Below, piece by piece: positions 13,101-24,765 of a stretch of 64,000 nucleotides of DNA; position 1 is the stretch's first letter, and each line of letters starts with the position of its first letter. The position numbers and the translations under genes are program-made. The DNA comes from Acridotheres tristis (lineage: Eukaryota; Chordata; Aves; Passeriformes; Sturnidae): the NCBI GenBank assembly GCA_037013685.1, contig CM072895.1, forward strand, positions 11,010,463-11,074,462, read 5' to 3'. Under the pieces are notes generated by a model. It made no database searches. It was not told the origin of the DNA and worked only from the letters and a program-made list of their open reading frames with translations.

Positions 13101-13540
13101 AGGATGAAAAGTAATGTCTTTGGTCTTTCAGTGGGGTGGACGCAGTTCCCCAGCCCTTTACAGCAAGAGCACACTCCCTGCCAGGAGGCAAGGATGAGTC
13201 CCAGGGATGTGTTGCTTCTGCTTTCAGCACGTTTGATCCAGCCAGTCTCTTTCAAGGTGTGTGGAAATGAGCTACAATCTCATCATTCCTGCGGAGGCTT
13301 CTCGGAGGAGATAGCAGAAGGGTCACAGCGCCTCTGGAAATCTCCCTTCAGGTGATGTGCCGTCGCATTTCACAGCAGACAGACAGAATAACCTTTAGGG
13401 CATGGTAAGAGGCAGCGTTTTGAACTCTGAGCTGGGGAGCTCAGGAGCTCATTTCTCTGACACATCATCTGTGTCCCTGCTGGTTCCTGCATCCCCCTGA
13501 AATACCTTTGTCCTAATCCATCACTTCCTTAGCTAGAATT
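10176..13540. other. ERI3 intron, including a 225-codon chance frame
   Basis: Mostly bland intron, with a small A+T-rich patch at 10430-10640 (ATCTAATTAGATTAG). An open frame of 224 residues on the + strand at 12681-13355 is Cys-rich and has two N-x-S sequons, but I recognise no domain and see no splice sites or promoter around it. A second long frame overlaps it in another phase, which points to chance. Confidence 0.5.
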
Positions 13541-13556
13541 AAAAAAAAAAAAAAAA
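13541..13556 (+). repeat. Poly(A) run, 16 bases
   Basis: A homopolymer A16 follows TTAGCTAGAATT. There is no target-site duplication or retrocopied body next to it that would mark a retroposed insertion, so I call it a simple repeat. Confidence 0.85.
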
Positions 13557-13929
13557 GCTTAGCAGTTGGTCCCTTGTGTGCTGGCCACACAAAAGATAGT
13601 CTCTCCTGCAGAAATGCACCCAGACCCTCTGCTGTGGCAAATTTTGCCTTAATTTGAGCTGGTCTCAGTCTGTGTGGTGGTGGGGGGCTGCCCCACCAGG
13701 CCAGCTCCCGGCAGCAGAACAGTTCTCCTGCACTCCCTTGCCTTTTCCTGCATTTCAGCCTCAGAGTGTGGGTCCTGAGTTGCGTTCTGTCCCCCCATAT
13801 TTATCTTTGCAGTAGTGGGGAGATGAGTGGGCTGGAGCCAGGTGAGCTGGGGTATGTGTATGCTGGCACATGCTACCCCTATGAACCAGAGGCTGGGAGC
13901 ACTGGGAAGAAATTGCTGACTCTCCCTCC

Positions 13930-14640
13930 TCCCTGCTCTGGGGTAAATAATGGTAGTTTTTATTTAGCTATTATTTCCCAATGGCAGATATCTCCTCGGC
14001 TGTCTGTTTAACTATCTTTATCTCGCCCTCCTTCTCTGTTTGATATAGTTATAGATAAACAGATAGCTACCTTATTAAATAACATGTTTTAAGAGACCAG
14101 TGGTATGGTTAGCATAATGCAGCAGCTGTTGATTTGTCTTTCACTGTTGGTTTGTTTTTTGGGGTTTTTTTCTTAAGGAAATGCTTTAAATAAGGGATAC
14201 TTCATCTATTAAAAAAAATACACTTGTAGCAGCTGCTAAGCCCATCCATAAGCCTGCTTTACGTTGTATTTGTGATGGGACTGACAGTGCATGGAGGAGC
14301 CTGATTATACACAATTCCATTTTAGCAAGCCCTGCGATGTAATTTCACAGGGCGATCAGTGTTTGAATGTAATAGCAGCCTGTGCTAAGGTGTCAGAATA
14401 TTAAAGGCGCTAATGGAAAAGCTCCCTGGTACACAAGGGGGACAGCATTACAGGAGACGTCGCAGATGGCTGGGCACTAAACTAATGGGGCAAGATCCAA
14501 AAAGGGAAAAAAAAACCTAGAGAAGAGAGAGCTCACGGGAGCACAGGCACCTGCTTCCCTCTCACACGGAAATTAAACAGCGAGCGAGGGAGAGGCAAGC
14601 GTGTGCGTGTGTAAAAATAGAAATTGAGGGGGGAAAATAG
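13930..14640. promoter_or_regulatory. Large candidate enhancer with a GATA-site cluster
   Basis: This roughly 700-bp island is low in repeats and dense in TAAT words. Four WGATAR sites fall within 55 bp: CTATCT at 14012 and TTATCT at 14018 (minus-strand orientation), then AGATAA at 14053 and AGATAG at 14061. Further right are TTAAATAAGGG, a long AT stretch around 14200-14225, and CACACGGAAATTAAACAGCGAGCG near 14565. No coding frame crosses it. This is one of the best enhancer candidates in the upstream intron. Confidence 0.45.
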
Positions 14641-17239
14641 CCCCTCTTGAAAGGCTTGAAGGTTTTGACAGCAAGCCCAGAGTCAGCTCTGCTTGGGAAA
14701 GGCTTGGGGTTAGATTAAAAGGGTGTGTGGGGCGGTCTGAGCATCACAGCCATAGTCCGCCCTTGAAAGAGTGATGGATGGATACTGTTACCCACCCTAT
14801 GTAATGTGGCAAAACTGCAGCTCTCTTTGGTGGTTGGTCATCTCTAGTTAAATCCAAGGAGGCTGAGTTGTATCCACTTTGCAGCTGCCCTGACAGCTCA
14901 GTTCTGCAGTAAGGTGCATCTGGTGGGGCCATCATGCTCATTTCTATCTTCATGTCTACAGGGGCTGATTATGGGGCAATGTCAACATTTTCCTGTTTCC
15001 CAGCACAGTTAGAGGCATCTTCTCCCTCTGTGTGAGCCCCCAGTTTCCCAAGGAGCAGCCAGAATTGGACCAATCCATTCCTCTCTGTATGGAGAGGCTT
15101 CTGTGCCTGTGGTGAATCATCCATGAAGTGTGCTTGTGGGTTTTCCTTGGTATCATACCCAGCTTCCCGCTCTGCTGGCCACAAAGCTGCGGTAGGGAAA
15201 GGCTTAGCGCTGCTTTCCTGCTTGAATTGGCCCCACAGGGGCTGGGGTGGTCGGGGGATAGCACTGCAGGATGTGAGCCTGTCCTTCCAGGGCTGGAAGG
15301 GTAAATCAGCCACGTGTAGGTACTCCCTGGAAGCTGTCTGCCATGTCGTCATGTGTCTCTGCCTTTCAGGCACTAATCGGGAGCTGCTTGTGTATTTTAG
15401 TTCTGGGAGCCAATTGCATACATCAGAATAACCCAGCTTGGGTCTGTCACCCTGCAGTGCCACCAGGAATGCAAGGACACCATGAGAAGTCAGCCCTGCC
15501 ACTTGTCCCAGACTGGGAAAGGCACTGGGCACGTGTTGCCCAGAGCCTCTGTTCATGCTAGTAGCCCCCATCCTTGGACTGCTTTCTTGGTGGTTTATGA
15601 CTCTGCTTGTCCCCTCTCCTGGGCCAGCACTGGCTTGTGCACGCCCCAGCTCTATTTCCCAGCCCTCCAGGAACCCAGACCTGTAGTTTTGTTTTGCTTT
15701 GCTTGTGACCAAACCCAGGGCTTTGACCCAGATCTCCACGGCATTAACCTAGTGTGTCACCAGCCACTGAGCACACAGCAGTCAAGAACATTTTATCCAG
15801 GATAATCCGTAGCCTGAGAGCAAGGCAAAGACTGTTCTTGTTCAAACACAGGGAAATGTGAAGCCTAAACCGCTTGGCACTTTGACACCCTGGGGTCAGG
15901 CACACCAGTGTGTTTCTATTGCAGCCTAAGCCAGGGCACATGGTAAACCTGCATGGCACCAGGGACACCTTTCTGCTGCCTGATGGGACCACAGCATCCA
16001 AATACACCCTGGAGAGGGGCTGTTGGTGGCTGCAGCGTCCCTCCTGCCCCTCCTGAAGTTCAGAGGAGTTTTAGCAGTAAATTTGTACAGTTATGGCTGA
16101 GCTGAGATATTGGCTGGACACAAGCAAGATGAGGCTGCTCAGATGTGTCTGGATGGGAATAGGCAAGGCAAGAGATCACAGTGTGCCTCAGTTTCCCTTT
16201 TGCAGAGCTCCTATGTACAGAGCTCTGATGGCATGGGCTGCTTATTTTAGTAAGGAGAGAGCACATATAGTTATGCTGCATCCTCTGCATCTTCTCTGAC
16301 ATCTTGGTGCCTTCCCTTAAGATTGACCTGTCCTTCTCCCATGGTCTGGGGGCACCTTATCCTCTGTAAAACATTTCCCAAAGGTGGGCAGAGCCAGGCA
16401 GCTCCTGTGTGCCTAGCGCTCCTCTTTCAAAAAACAGACCATTCATCTTTTTATTTGTTTAATTTACTCCTTGATGTGAGGCATAAAGTTGTTTCTGTTC
16501 TAACAAGCAGCTTTGCAAATGGACTGAAGTGGACACCAGCTGGGCTTGCCAAAGGCTCCCAACATCCAGGACACGAGGGAAGCTGGCTATGTGGCACTGA
16601 TCTGTGAAAAGCCCTTGTGTGAAGAGGGCAGAATACCAGGCAAAGCCTCAGCACCTTTTTAGCAATGTGATAGGATTTTGTCCAGATCTCATCCTCTTAC
16701 TGGCAGGAATTTCCAATTTTCCCTTTACTTCCACCCAAGTGGGGCCAGACCCCATGCATGGTGTCCTCTTTTTCAGTGTGTCAGCTGCTCTCCTTCCCCC
16801 AAAAAGCTCTTGGAGGGTTTGTGCTCTGGAGAGTGATGTTCCCTGGGGAACGGCACTGCTCACTTCTTCTCCAGCGTCGTCCCATATCGAAACCCCAGCC
16901 AAACCATGTCCTGCAGTGGCACTGCAGATGTATTTGGCAAAGGACATAATGCTTTTGTAACCCCCACCCAGTAATGATTGGCACAGATGTTTAATTCAAG
17001 GCTTAGGTTCACAGGTGCTACATTGGGCAAAAGTTGTTTTTGTGCACCCTGTACCACTCATGAATGTTATCAGTGCACAGAGAGAAACTAATTAAACATG
17101 AGTGGTGTTGATGCTGTACTTGGTCAGTCTGGAGGCCCCTCTTGCCACTCTGTTTGTAGAAATTAAATGCTTCTTGTTAGTGGTACAGCAGAGATCTCTA
17201 ATATGTGTGGACAGAAAGGCAGGGATGGATGGAGTTGGT
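14641..17239. other. ERI3 intron with a 256-residue chance frame
   Basis: A minus-strand open frame at 14969-15739 is the longest in the window, but its translation has no recognisable domain and its composition is typical of random G+C-rich DNA. Several other frames overlap it. I see no gene here. Confidence 0.55.
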
Positions 17240-18130
17240 GTCAGGGCAGCAATTGCTTATCGTGCCTTATCTGGGAATATGAAACTGTATTGCATGACAT
17301 CCAGAGGCAGGCTGAATAGATATGCCAATTCATCTCGAGCCCAGGCTTTGACAAGCTAGACTGCCCTTGTTGAAAGGCATCAGTCAAACAAGAGCTGCTG
17401 GCTGCTTTTCCCTTTTTTATACTTTCTCTCGCTCCCGCGCTCCCTCTCCCTCTCTCGCCACCTCCCCTCCCTCCACCTCTTTTTTCTAAGCTTTTTCCAC
17501 ACAAAATTGAAAAGCTTTGGAAATAATAATAATAAAAGCTCTCCAAACTAATACCATTTTAAGTACACCCCCCTCCCTCCCCAAATGGGATTGATAAGGA
17601 ACCCCAGTGTATGAAGGCATGTTTAGATAACATTGAGAATATTATAGCGGGTGAGAGAAAGTAGGGGGAAAAGCTTCCTGCCGCGTCTAAGCCGGGAAAG
17701 GCGACGGCACCCGGGCTAATACGAGTGTTTAATATTTGATGTGTTGGGATAAAGCAGGATCACCTTCGAATTGAATTGAGTGTCAGAATGAGAATCTATT
17801 ACTGAAATTCTTGTGTGATTTGACAGCAAAGCAGACGATGTTATTCTTCACTAGTTACCGCAATCTTCTCCCCTACATCACTTAAATATTTTTTTCTTTG
17901 CTTGAGTAAACACACATTATCCTTTTTTCCACCTCCCTTTCCTTTTTTCTCTCCCTCTTTTATACTTATTTTTTTATTTATTTTTTTCTTAAATCAAACC
18001 TGCCTTTCACAGGGCTGATGGAGTAGATTGTTATTTCTTTATTTGTCCTATTAAATGGAATTCCTGATCATTTAATCCTGCTTTTGTAAGTGATTTAAAA
18101 ATACTTGAAAAGCTGTGAATGTGGCAGCAC
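17240..18130. promoter_or_regulatory. Large candidate enhancer region
   Basis: This nearly 900-bp A+T-rich region holds many regulatory-type words. They include TGATT next to TGACAG at 17816-17826 (PBX and MEIS half-sites one base further apart than the classic composite), a forkhead word GTAAACA at 17906-17912, AATAATAATAATAAAAG near 17523, and CpG-containing stretches around 17680-17720. A strong C/T tract (17401-17485) lies inside. There is no open frame of note. Confidence 0.45.
17401..17485 (+). repeat. Polypyrimidine tract
   Basis: The + strand is almost entirely C and T, with words like CTCCCTCTCCCTCTCTCG, ending in CTTTTTTCT. It is low-complexity DNA within the 17240-18130 island and could be a site of altered DNA structure. 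It does not precede an exon. Confidence 0.75.
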
Positions 18131-21109
18131 TTCTAACTAAACTGCTTAAAAGGCACACGTTATACCTGGGTTTAGCTCCTGCCTCCTGACAGCCAGTGAG
18201 GGTAGCAAGCTCCGGCGCTGCCGGAGCCATCCCAGGCTCTGTGCCTCCATCCTGCCAGGCAAGCTTTCCTCTGTGCCTTCCCTGCCACAGAGGAGTTCTG
18301 CTATTGTCAGCTGGGGCTTGGCAGGCTGCTTACTCATTACCTGACTCTTCTTTAATTGCATTCAGCCCTGTTCAGGAGCCTCCTACTAAATTATTTGGTG
18401 GTGGGGTCAGCCCCTACGTGGTGTTACATTTGCCTCATATCATGCTGGTAAATTTGCATGGCAAGAAATCCCAACAAGAAATGTCCACCTGGACCGGCAT
18501 GCAATTAAAATGGGAACACTCTGGAGCCTCCAGTGTGCTGGGTGCTATTCAGGGATGTCCTGCAAGACAGTCCCAGCCCTAAAACCTTACAGTCACTAAA
18601 AACATTTCTAACTATGTTTAAAAGCCCACTTAACCATAGACATGACCTCTTTTTTCTTCCCACTGTACGAGGTAATAAAGAACCTTGACACGTCATTGTG
18701 GCAGCAGTGGGATAAGGGCAGTTAGATGGGAAATGCTCATTTTGGGTGGATGCTGTGCACAGTTGACATGACAGGAGGAAGATGATTTTGCTGTTCCACA
18801 GACATTTTCTCCATTGCAGAAATGTCAGGGGGTTCACCTTCGATCAGCAGGCAGCTGTGCCAGCCTAATTCTGGGGAGAACAGCTGGTACCTGCTGCTTG
18901 CCCAAGCTAAGGGCAGCTGGGAGTTCTCACACCTTCTTTCTGTGTATTTAAAACCATGTATTTTTCATGTATCTTTTTGAAATTCTTAATGGAGATTTTC
19001 AGCAAAACCCACCACTTTTCTTATTCCGTAGTACCCACCCTTCAGCATTTTCTCAGACTGCTTAAGCCCCTTTGCTCCTGGGAGGATTTTTTCCAAAAGG
19101 AAATATTTTCTCTGTGTATTAATATTAAAATCACAATTAGCAGATGAAACATAGCATATAAAACCTCTTGGTAGGACATGTAAAATAAAATTAGTTGCCC
19201 AGCTGCTCAGGGCAGGACACTCTGTGCCAGTCCTGGAAGTTCTCGCTGCCGTGGTTTGTGAACATGCTCATGCCATTGCAAAGCACAAAGATCTGCTTCC
19301 CTCCTGCCCTTCATCTAAAGCATCCAGGGTGATGCAATGCCAGCAGCTCTAGTGGAGGGCAGAGGGGCCAGGAGCTGGCCAGCAGGTCACAGCATGGACA
19401 CGTGTGGAAAGAACAAGGCTGGCTCTGCTGACATCAGTGCATTAGAGCTCTGGCAGCTCTGTGAGGACCAACTCTGTTCCTCCCTCTGCATGTGGGAAGG
19501 ATTTGTGGGGCTCCCTTATTCTGACTTCTGAACAGGTGCCTGTTTATATGCTGTGGGGTGTTTAATTTTGCCTTAATGTGACTGTCGAACACCGGTTTTT
19601 GTGAAGTGTGCTGGGCACTTCCCCATAAATAAATGATGGAGCATTATTCAGTCCACTTAGATCAATACATCAGCTTGACAAGTTCCAGTTCTGGGAATTT
19701 TCTGACCCCCTGGAACATCTTCTCTGCAGCAGTGCTGCTTATAATCCATGGTGTGCAGCTTAAACAAACGCCAGAGAGCAGCACATCAGGACCCAGCTAT
19801 GTTGGTGCTGTCACTTTGCCAGCCCGGGCGTTGCTGGGGATGGGCACTGATGTGCATTGGGATTGCAGCAAGAGCAGGAGAGTCAAACTCGGTGCCAAAC
19901 TGCACAAGCAACCACCACCATGGGATTGCCCAGCCTCACTGGCACACCCTCTGTCCCAGCACAGGGGACCATCTTTGTACACCAGTGCTGTCAGAAATAG
20001 GACACAGAACATGTTTCAGGCTCTTTTCAATCTGAGGCAGATGTGTTATAGTATAGCTACTGGGAAGGTCTGTGACCTGGTGCAACAGGAGGTTGGTTTC
20101 AGACCTTTTTTTACTCTGTTATAAAGCCAGCCTCAGATGCTGTGATTCTGCACAAGTGTCATGTCTATGCCCCATGTTTTATCCCCACTTCTGGTTTTAG
20201 GATTTTCTGCAGGATATGTGGGGTGCAGGTTACCAAATTACCTACCTCCTCACACCAGCATTTGTTTAACAACATGTGGATTATCTGTGGTGCTTGCTCT
20301 GTGCATAGAAACACAGTATGTTCCTAATCTCCTGCTGCTATTAGCTCACATTTATCACAGGAGTATCTGCTTACCATTGATTCGAGATCCCTCCATCAGG
20401 GACCCAGAGCAGTACTTGTCTGTGAACTACTGTGTATGCCTATGGGATTGCATAAGTAAATAAATATAATTAATAATCATCTGACTTCAGAGCAGCATTG
20501 GTAGAGAGGTAAATGCAACCTTCATAGAATTGCAAACAAAATCAGGAAAAAAGGAAAATCTTTCTAGGAGATCGTATGAATGAAAATAATTGTATTCAGG
20601 CTGCTTGAAAATTATTCTGTAGACATTGTTCAAGTGTTTTTTAGTAGATTAGAAACATTGAGTTTCTCTCTAAATTGGAATTTTGGCCAGAACCATTTTA
20701 AAATAGATTTTTAAAAAGATGCCTGCATTATCAATTAAAATGCAGATAAAAATAAAGAAAACTGAGAGTCCTGGCCCTGCTTCAGTGTCGGACCTTAAAG
20801 GGAGCAACCCAGTCTCTGGCAACACTAAGACTGAACCAGACAGAGGGAGAAAGTAGTGCAGTTTCCTCACAGAACGGGTTTCATGGCAGTTTTTTTGGCT
20901 TGCGAACGAACTAGGAGCATTTCAGACTTTCTCACAGTTTGCCACGAGGATAAGCACTGAAGAGACAGCGGTCTGCACCACTGCTGGGTCATAGAGCTGG
21001 CAGGGAAGTGGTTGACACCAGAGTCCCAGCAGCTCCAGTGAGCCAGTGGCCACAGCCACCCCTGCAGGCTGGGTACCCCTGATGCTGGTGAGCCACCGGC
21101 GCTTTCTGC
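18131..21109. other. ERI3 intron, no supported feature
   Basis: Mixed intronic sequence. The part 20440-20760 is A+T-rich but poor in TAAT-type words and looks like ordinary intron. TCATAGAATTG near 20522 recalls the end of a reversed CR1 element, but no CR1 body follows. Confidence 0.5.
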
Positions 21110-21265
21110 CTCGCTTTAACAGTCAGAAGAAGAACTTTCCTGTTTAAAGATTAAACGTTGTCTTTAAATATTAAACAGCAAAGCTCCTTGCTCTTGATTG
21201 TGTAGCTGCTGCCAGCAGGCGGCTCAGAATTGCCACTTTTAATTAAAAAACTTTATTTTCCATCG
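21110..21265. promoter_or_regulatory. Candidate element with a phased direct repeat
   Basis: The block carries TTTAAAGATTAAAC at 21143-21156 and TTTAAATATTAAAC at 21163-21176. Thirteen of fourteen bases are identical and the copies are spaced exactly 20 bp, two helical turns. The word TTTTAATTAAAAAAC follows near 21237. The phased repeat suggests paired binding of one factor on one face of the DNA. This is inference from the sequence alone. Confidence 0.35.
21211..21225 (+). promoter_or_regulatory. CTCF-like site
   Basis: The word CCAGCAGGCGGCTC, starting at 21212, matches the CTCF core consensus CCASYAGRKGGC at all but one position. It lies inside the candidate element at 21110-21265. Confidence 0.35.
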
Positions 21266-22139
21266 CAGCCCAGCAGTGGCTCCTCCTCTCGGCCAGCGGT
21301 GGCTGACCTCTCCCCTGCCTTCATCCCTTCATCATCGCTGCCTGCACTTCCCTCTGCCTGCAGCAGTGATGGTCCCTGCCAGCCCCGGTGTGTGAGCAGC
21401 CTTGTCTGGGACTGATCAATGCCCCTGGCACTTCCTTCCAAAACCCCAGGAAAAACAATTAAAACCCGATCGATCCTGCAGGCAGCTTTGAATATGCATA
21501 AGTGCACACTTGACCTTCAGTGGTCAGGCCAACTTCCACCCCAGCTGCTTAGGTAGTTTGCTCAGGTATTGTGGCTGTACCGAATGACCTTGATCAGGAA
21601 AGCAGAACGCGATGCAGAGATGGGCCCAGTGCTGATCCGGGGGCTGGGGCAGTGCTGCCAGCTCCCTGCTGCTGCTGCAGAGCCAGGGGAGGCAGGCTGA
21701 GGTTTGCAGTAGCACCCAGCTGCCAAGAGCTTTCCAAAGCTGTCCCCGTGGCTTTCTCGGGGTCCTGCCAGTTTCCCCCTGTGCTCCTTCAGTTGCTTCT
21801 GGCCAGAGTCCAAGGGATGTCTGAGCTAGGAAAGCAGCCTGTGATATGGTCGCTCCCTGTCCAGGGACACGGACACCCTTGTCCTTCCCCATCTGGGGAT
21901 ATCCCTTCCCGAGGATGGCCCCCACCGCTGTCCAGCCAGTGGTGCTGAGCATGGGAGCCTTCCTGTGCTCTGCCTGTGTTTGCTCTGTGAGATGGAGCCC
22001 AGGAGAGGGAACAACACGTGGAACCACTTCTGCCACCTGGCAGCTGGGTGGCAGGATCCCATCCTGCACCCCAATCTCTGGCTGCCCCCACCCTGTGGCT
22101 GGCTGGCCAGCATCCTGATCATGGCAGGGAACATACCAT
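21266..22139. other. ERI3 intron, G+C-rich, chance frames
   Basis: G+C-rich sequence with long overlapping frames on both strands, up to 228 residues on the minus strand (21524-22210). None has a recognisable domain or exon borders. Long frames in several phases at once are expected where stop codons are scarce. Confidence 0.5.
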
Positions 22140-22310
22140 AGCATGTTTGTCAAAGGCAAAGGAAATCTCCCCGTTGTGTACACAAAGTGTAATTTCAGTG
22201 AATTATGCATAGACTTAATTAGGAGTTTTAATTGCTAATCATCTCCCAACAGGATTAGCAATGCTGTCTATTAATTATCTGTGGAGCCCCCTGTTTTGCT
22301 AAGGCAGGAG
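22140..22310. promoter_or_regulatory. Candidate enhancer with an OTX-type dyad
   Basis: This A+T-rich island is packed with TTAATTAGG, TTTTAATTGC and ATTAATTATC words. At its centre is a perfect 10-bp inverted repeat: ATTGCTAATC at 22231-22240 and GATTAGCAAT at 22253-22262, 12 nt apart. The right arm overlaps GGATTA (22252-22257), the K50 homeodomain site bound by OTX, PITX and GSC proteins. It is a strong motif-level enhancer candidate with no coding content. Confidence 0.45.
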
Positions 22311-23591
22311 AAACAAAGCAGCATGAATGGCTACATGGGCCACTAATAAATTAACTCCCCCAAGCCCTGTGGCTCCCGGGGGGGCTGCCAGCAGAAGGGG
22401 CTGCACAGGCACTGGACCTGCCTGCTCTAGACAGAGCAGCAGGTAGCAGGAAAGAGGGGCTGGCAAGAGGTCCCAGCAGCAGGCAGGTGGCTGGTGGGCT
22501 GATGAGCTGGTGGGGGACACCTCTCAGCTCTGATCACCCAGTTCATCCTCATTCCTGCTGCAGAGAGCATCTCCCTGACACTTGCAGCCTGCAGAGGGTG
22601 TCAGCAATGCCCTGCCACACTGTGGCTGCGGTTAGCGATGATCCCCCGCTGCAGGAGGGAGATAGGGGCTGCTGCATTGACCTGATCTCATCTGGGGACA
22701 ATGGCCCTCACGGCAGCAAAGATAGTGCCAGCATGAGCAACGCTAAGCCAACGCACCCTTCTTACTGCTCACAATGCGTTCTGAGCTTAATTCCTCAAGA
22801 TGAAGAAGATATGTGGCTGTCAGGCTGTAATTACAGCCGTGCGTGTGACATGGAGGACCGGCTGCTTTTATGTTTGCATTGTCCAGTGGGTTTTTGTGCT
22901 GCTTTGGCTCCCAGCTGCCTTGCTCCTCCTGGAAGCCCTGCCAGAGGATGCTGTGAGTATGAAGCAGGCTCCCTCTGGCCAGGCAGCAGGCTCTGTGCAA
23001 TGGGGTGAGCAGTGCTGGCTCCCAGTAGAATTTATCCCAGTGATGGAGAGCACCGAGGCAGTTGGGGCTTGAGGGTGGAAAGGAGAAGGAGCTGGGAGGG
23101 CTGTGCTTGTCGGGGCCTGAGAAGGGGCCTGCTGGCCAGACCAGCCTGGGAATGAACACCCCTTTCCAAACCCCCGACTCCTGTTGGCAGCCCTGTTAAG
23201 GCAGGAGTGGGTGGATGATTTTGGAGCAACTAATGGACATAGGGCATGAGCTTAGCCCCTGGCTTGCCCCACCACAGCATGGCAAAGGTGTCCTTGAGTG
23301 ATGCAAGCCCCTCAATCACAAGGTTGTCATGTGTACAGGACACTACCAGAGGCTCTGAACACCTCTAAAGAGAATCAGGTGGGACAGGGCAGCGTGAGAG
23401 TGCTTTGCGTGGGCAATTCCAGAAGAGCTGCTGTGAGGGTGATGTGCGTGTCCATACTGAACACGGTGAACACAGACACACGCCAACCCCTGAACACAGA
23501 CCTACTCCAGCCCCAGGAGCAGTCAGACCTGGGCAAGTACAGGGCATGCTTGCACATGGGCTATGTCTGACCCTCTGCTTCTCTCTTCCAG
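22311..23591. other. End of the intron upstream of the penultimate ERI3 exon
   Basis: Ordinary intron ends with a good acceptor at 23591: a C/T-rich tract CTGCTTCTCTCTTCCAG and a branch-point-like CTGAC near 23570. I looked through the left 23.6 kb for the preceding ERI3 exon, whose family sequence ends in a Trp-Ile-Asn-Leu-Lys-Lys-type stretch, and found none. It must lie beyond the left edge. Confidence 0.7.
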
Positions 23592-23691
23592 GCGTACAGC
23601 TTTGCCATGGGGAGTTGGCCAAAGAACGGGCTCTTAGACATGAACAAAGGACTGAACCTACAGCACATAGGGAGGCCTCACAGCGGGATAG
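23592..23691 (+). CDS. ERI3: ERI3 penultimate coding exon (partial gene)
   Basis: This 100-nt exon encodes 33 residues of ERI3, a DEDDh-type 3'-5' exoribonuclease related to ERI1. Its translation starts AYSFAMGSWPKN and runs through GLLDMNKGLNLQHIGRPHSG, the signature C-terminal part of the ERI exonuclease fold. The His in PHSGI is the catalytic general-base His of Exo III (HxAxxD-type). Borders are clear: acceptor TTCCAG before 23592 and donor AG/GTGAGT after 23691. The exon ends one base into a codon; that G joins AT of the next exon to give Asp. From memory, the family has Cys at the Ser of GSWP and Ser at the Asn of GLNLQ, so those are probable lineage changes. The substrate of ERI3 is not well established; ERI1 relatives trim histone mRNA, small RNAs and 5.8S rRNA. 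The exons for Exo I and II lie left of the window. Confidence 0.95.
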
Positions 23692-24559
23692 GTGAGTGAT
23701 GCTGCCCCGTGCCATTTCCATCCCCACAGCTGCTGCTCCGGGTGTGTGGGACATGCCTCAGCTCTAAGACATTGTCCAGTCTGGGGTGCTGAGAACAAAC
23801 CAAAGGGCTGCAGAGTCCCCAACTGGTGGAAGGGATGAAGATGTGTCAGGACAGAATGGGCACATGGATGACCTCTCTGTCCCTTGCACATGCCAGTGTG
23901 CCAGACATACCTGCCAGTCCCTCTGGCTGGGGAGCTGCTTCCCTCCTAGACTTCTTTAGCAGTGCTTGGATTAGGGTTGGGTGTGAGCAGCACCATGTGC
24001 CTGGAGCACAGCACAAAAGGTCTCCAGGCTGGGTGGGATGCTCTCCCTGTTGGACCAATCCTCCAGTTGCTCTGGATGCTGCAGTCCTTGGAAAGGAGGT
24101 TGTGCTGCCTGGCTTGGGAAGTGGCTGGAAGCACACTGCAGAGTGAAGATGCGTGATCCCAGCTGGAAAACTGAATCACTGTCCTGTTTGTTAACATGTA
24201 TGATGAGTTTCGTAGTCCTGCAGCATGCTCCAAGATAAACTGATAAACAATGCTCTGAGATAAACAGTGGCAGAATTTCATGTATCCCCCAACTCCTCTG
24301 CACCAGAGATCAAAGTGATATGAGAGAGCCCTGGCCCAGGACACTGAGGCCATATATCTGCCTGATGCTTAACAGTGGGGATGCAGAGCTGGTATAGCAG
24401 CAGGCTGTGGTACTGGCAGGAGCTCAGATTTACTGGGCTGTAGACAGTGCTGTGACTCAGGGCTGCATCACTCTTATCTGTCTTGTTTCTCTGTGGAGCA
24501 GTAGATCGCCTCTTGGAGACCAGTGGTCAGGTATTCTCTCTGCCTCCCAGCCCTTCATC
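23692..24559. other. Start of the 35.4-kb last ERI3 intron
   Basis: The intron opens with GTGAGT at 23692. The first 870 bases are plain, G+C-balanced sequence without repeats, exons or clear regulatory words. Confidence 0.65.
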
Positions 24560-24765
24560 CACAGTGACTTTTGAGCATTAAAGGTTGCAAGGAGGTAAGA
24601 TTTACTTGGAAGTCACTGGCTACCTGGGCCTTGAAGAGACTGTTTAATATTGTTTCAAGACTCTAACCATTAAACTCTCCAATCAATCCAAGTTAGGGAG
24701 ATGAATTATTTAAAGCTCACCAGCTTTTAATTAGCAGGCTCCTTTTGAACTATGGATCTGGTTGC
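24560..24765. promoter_or_regulatory. Candidate non-coding element
   Basis: A modest A+T-rich island includes GTTTAATATTG, CCAATCAATCC, GAATTATTTAAAG and CTTTTAATTAGCAGG. No coding or repeat content is seen. The TAATTAG and CAATCA words suit homeodomain or PBX binding. Confidence 0.35.

Noticed and set aside
14969..15739. 256-residue minus-strand open frame, the longest in the window
   Set aside because: No domain, no splice or promoter signals, random-looking composition, and overlapped by other frames in this stop-poor stretch.
20520..20535. TCATAGAATTG as the end of a reversed CR1 LINE
   Set aside because: The next bases do not resemble CR1, and a single short word is not evidence.
21524..22210. 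228-residue minus-strand open frame
   Set aside because: Several frames on both strands are open over the same bases; content is not protein-like.
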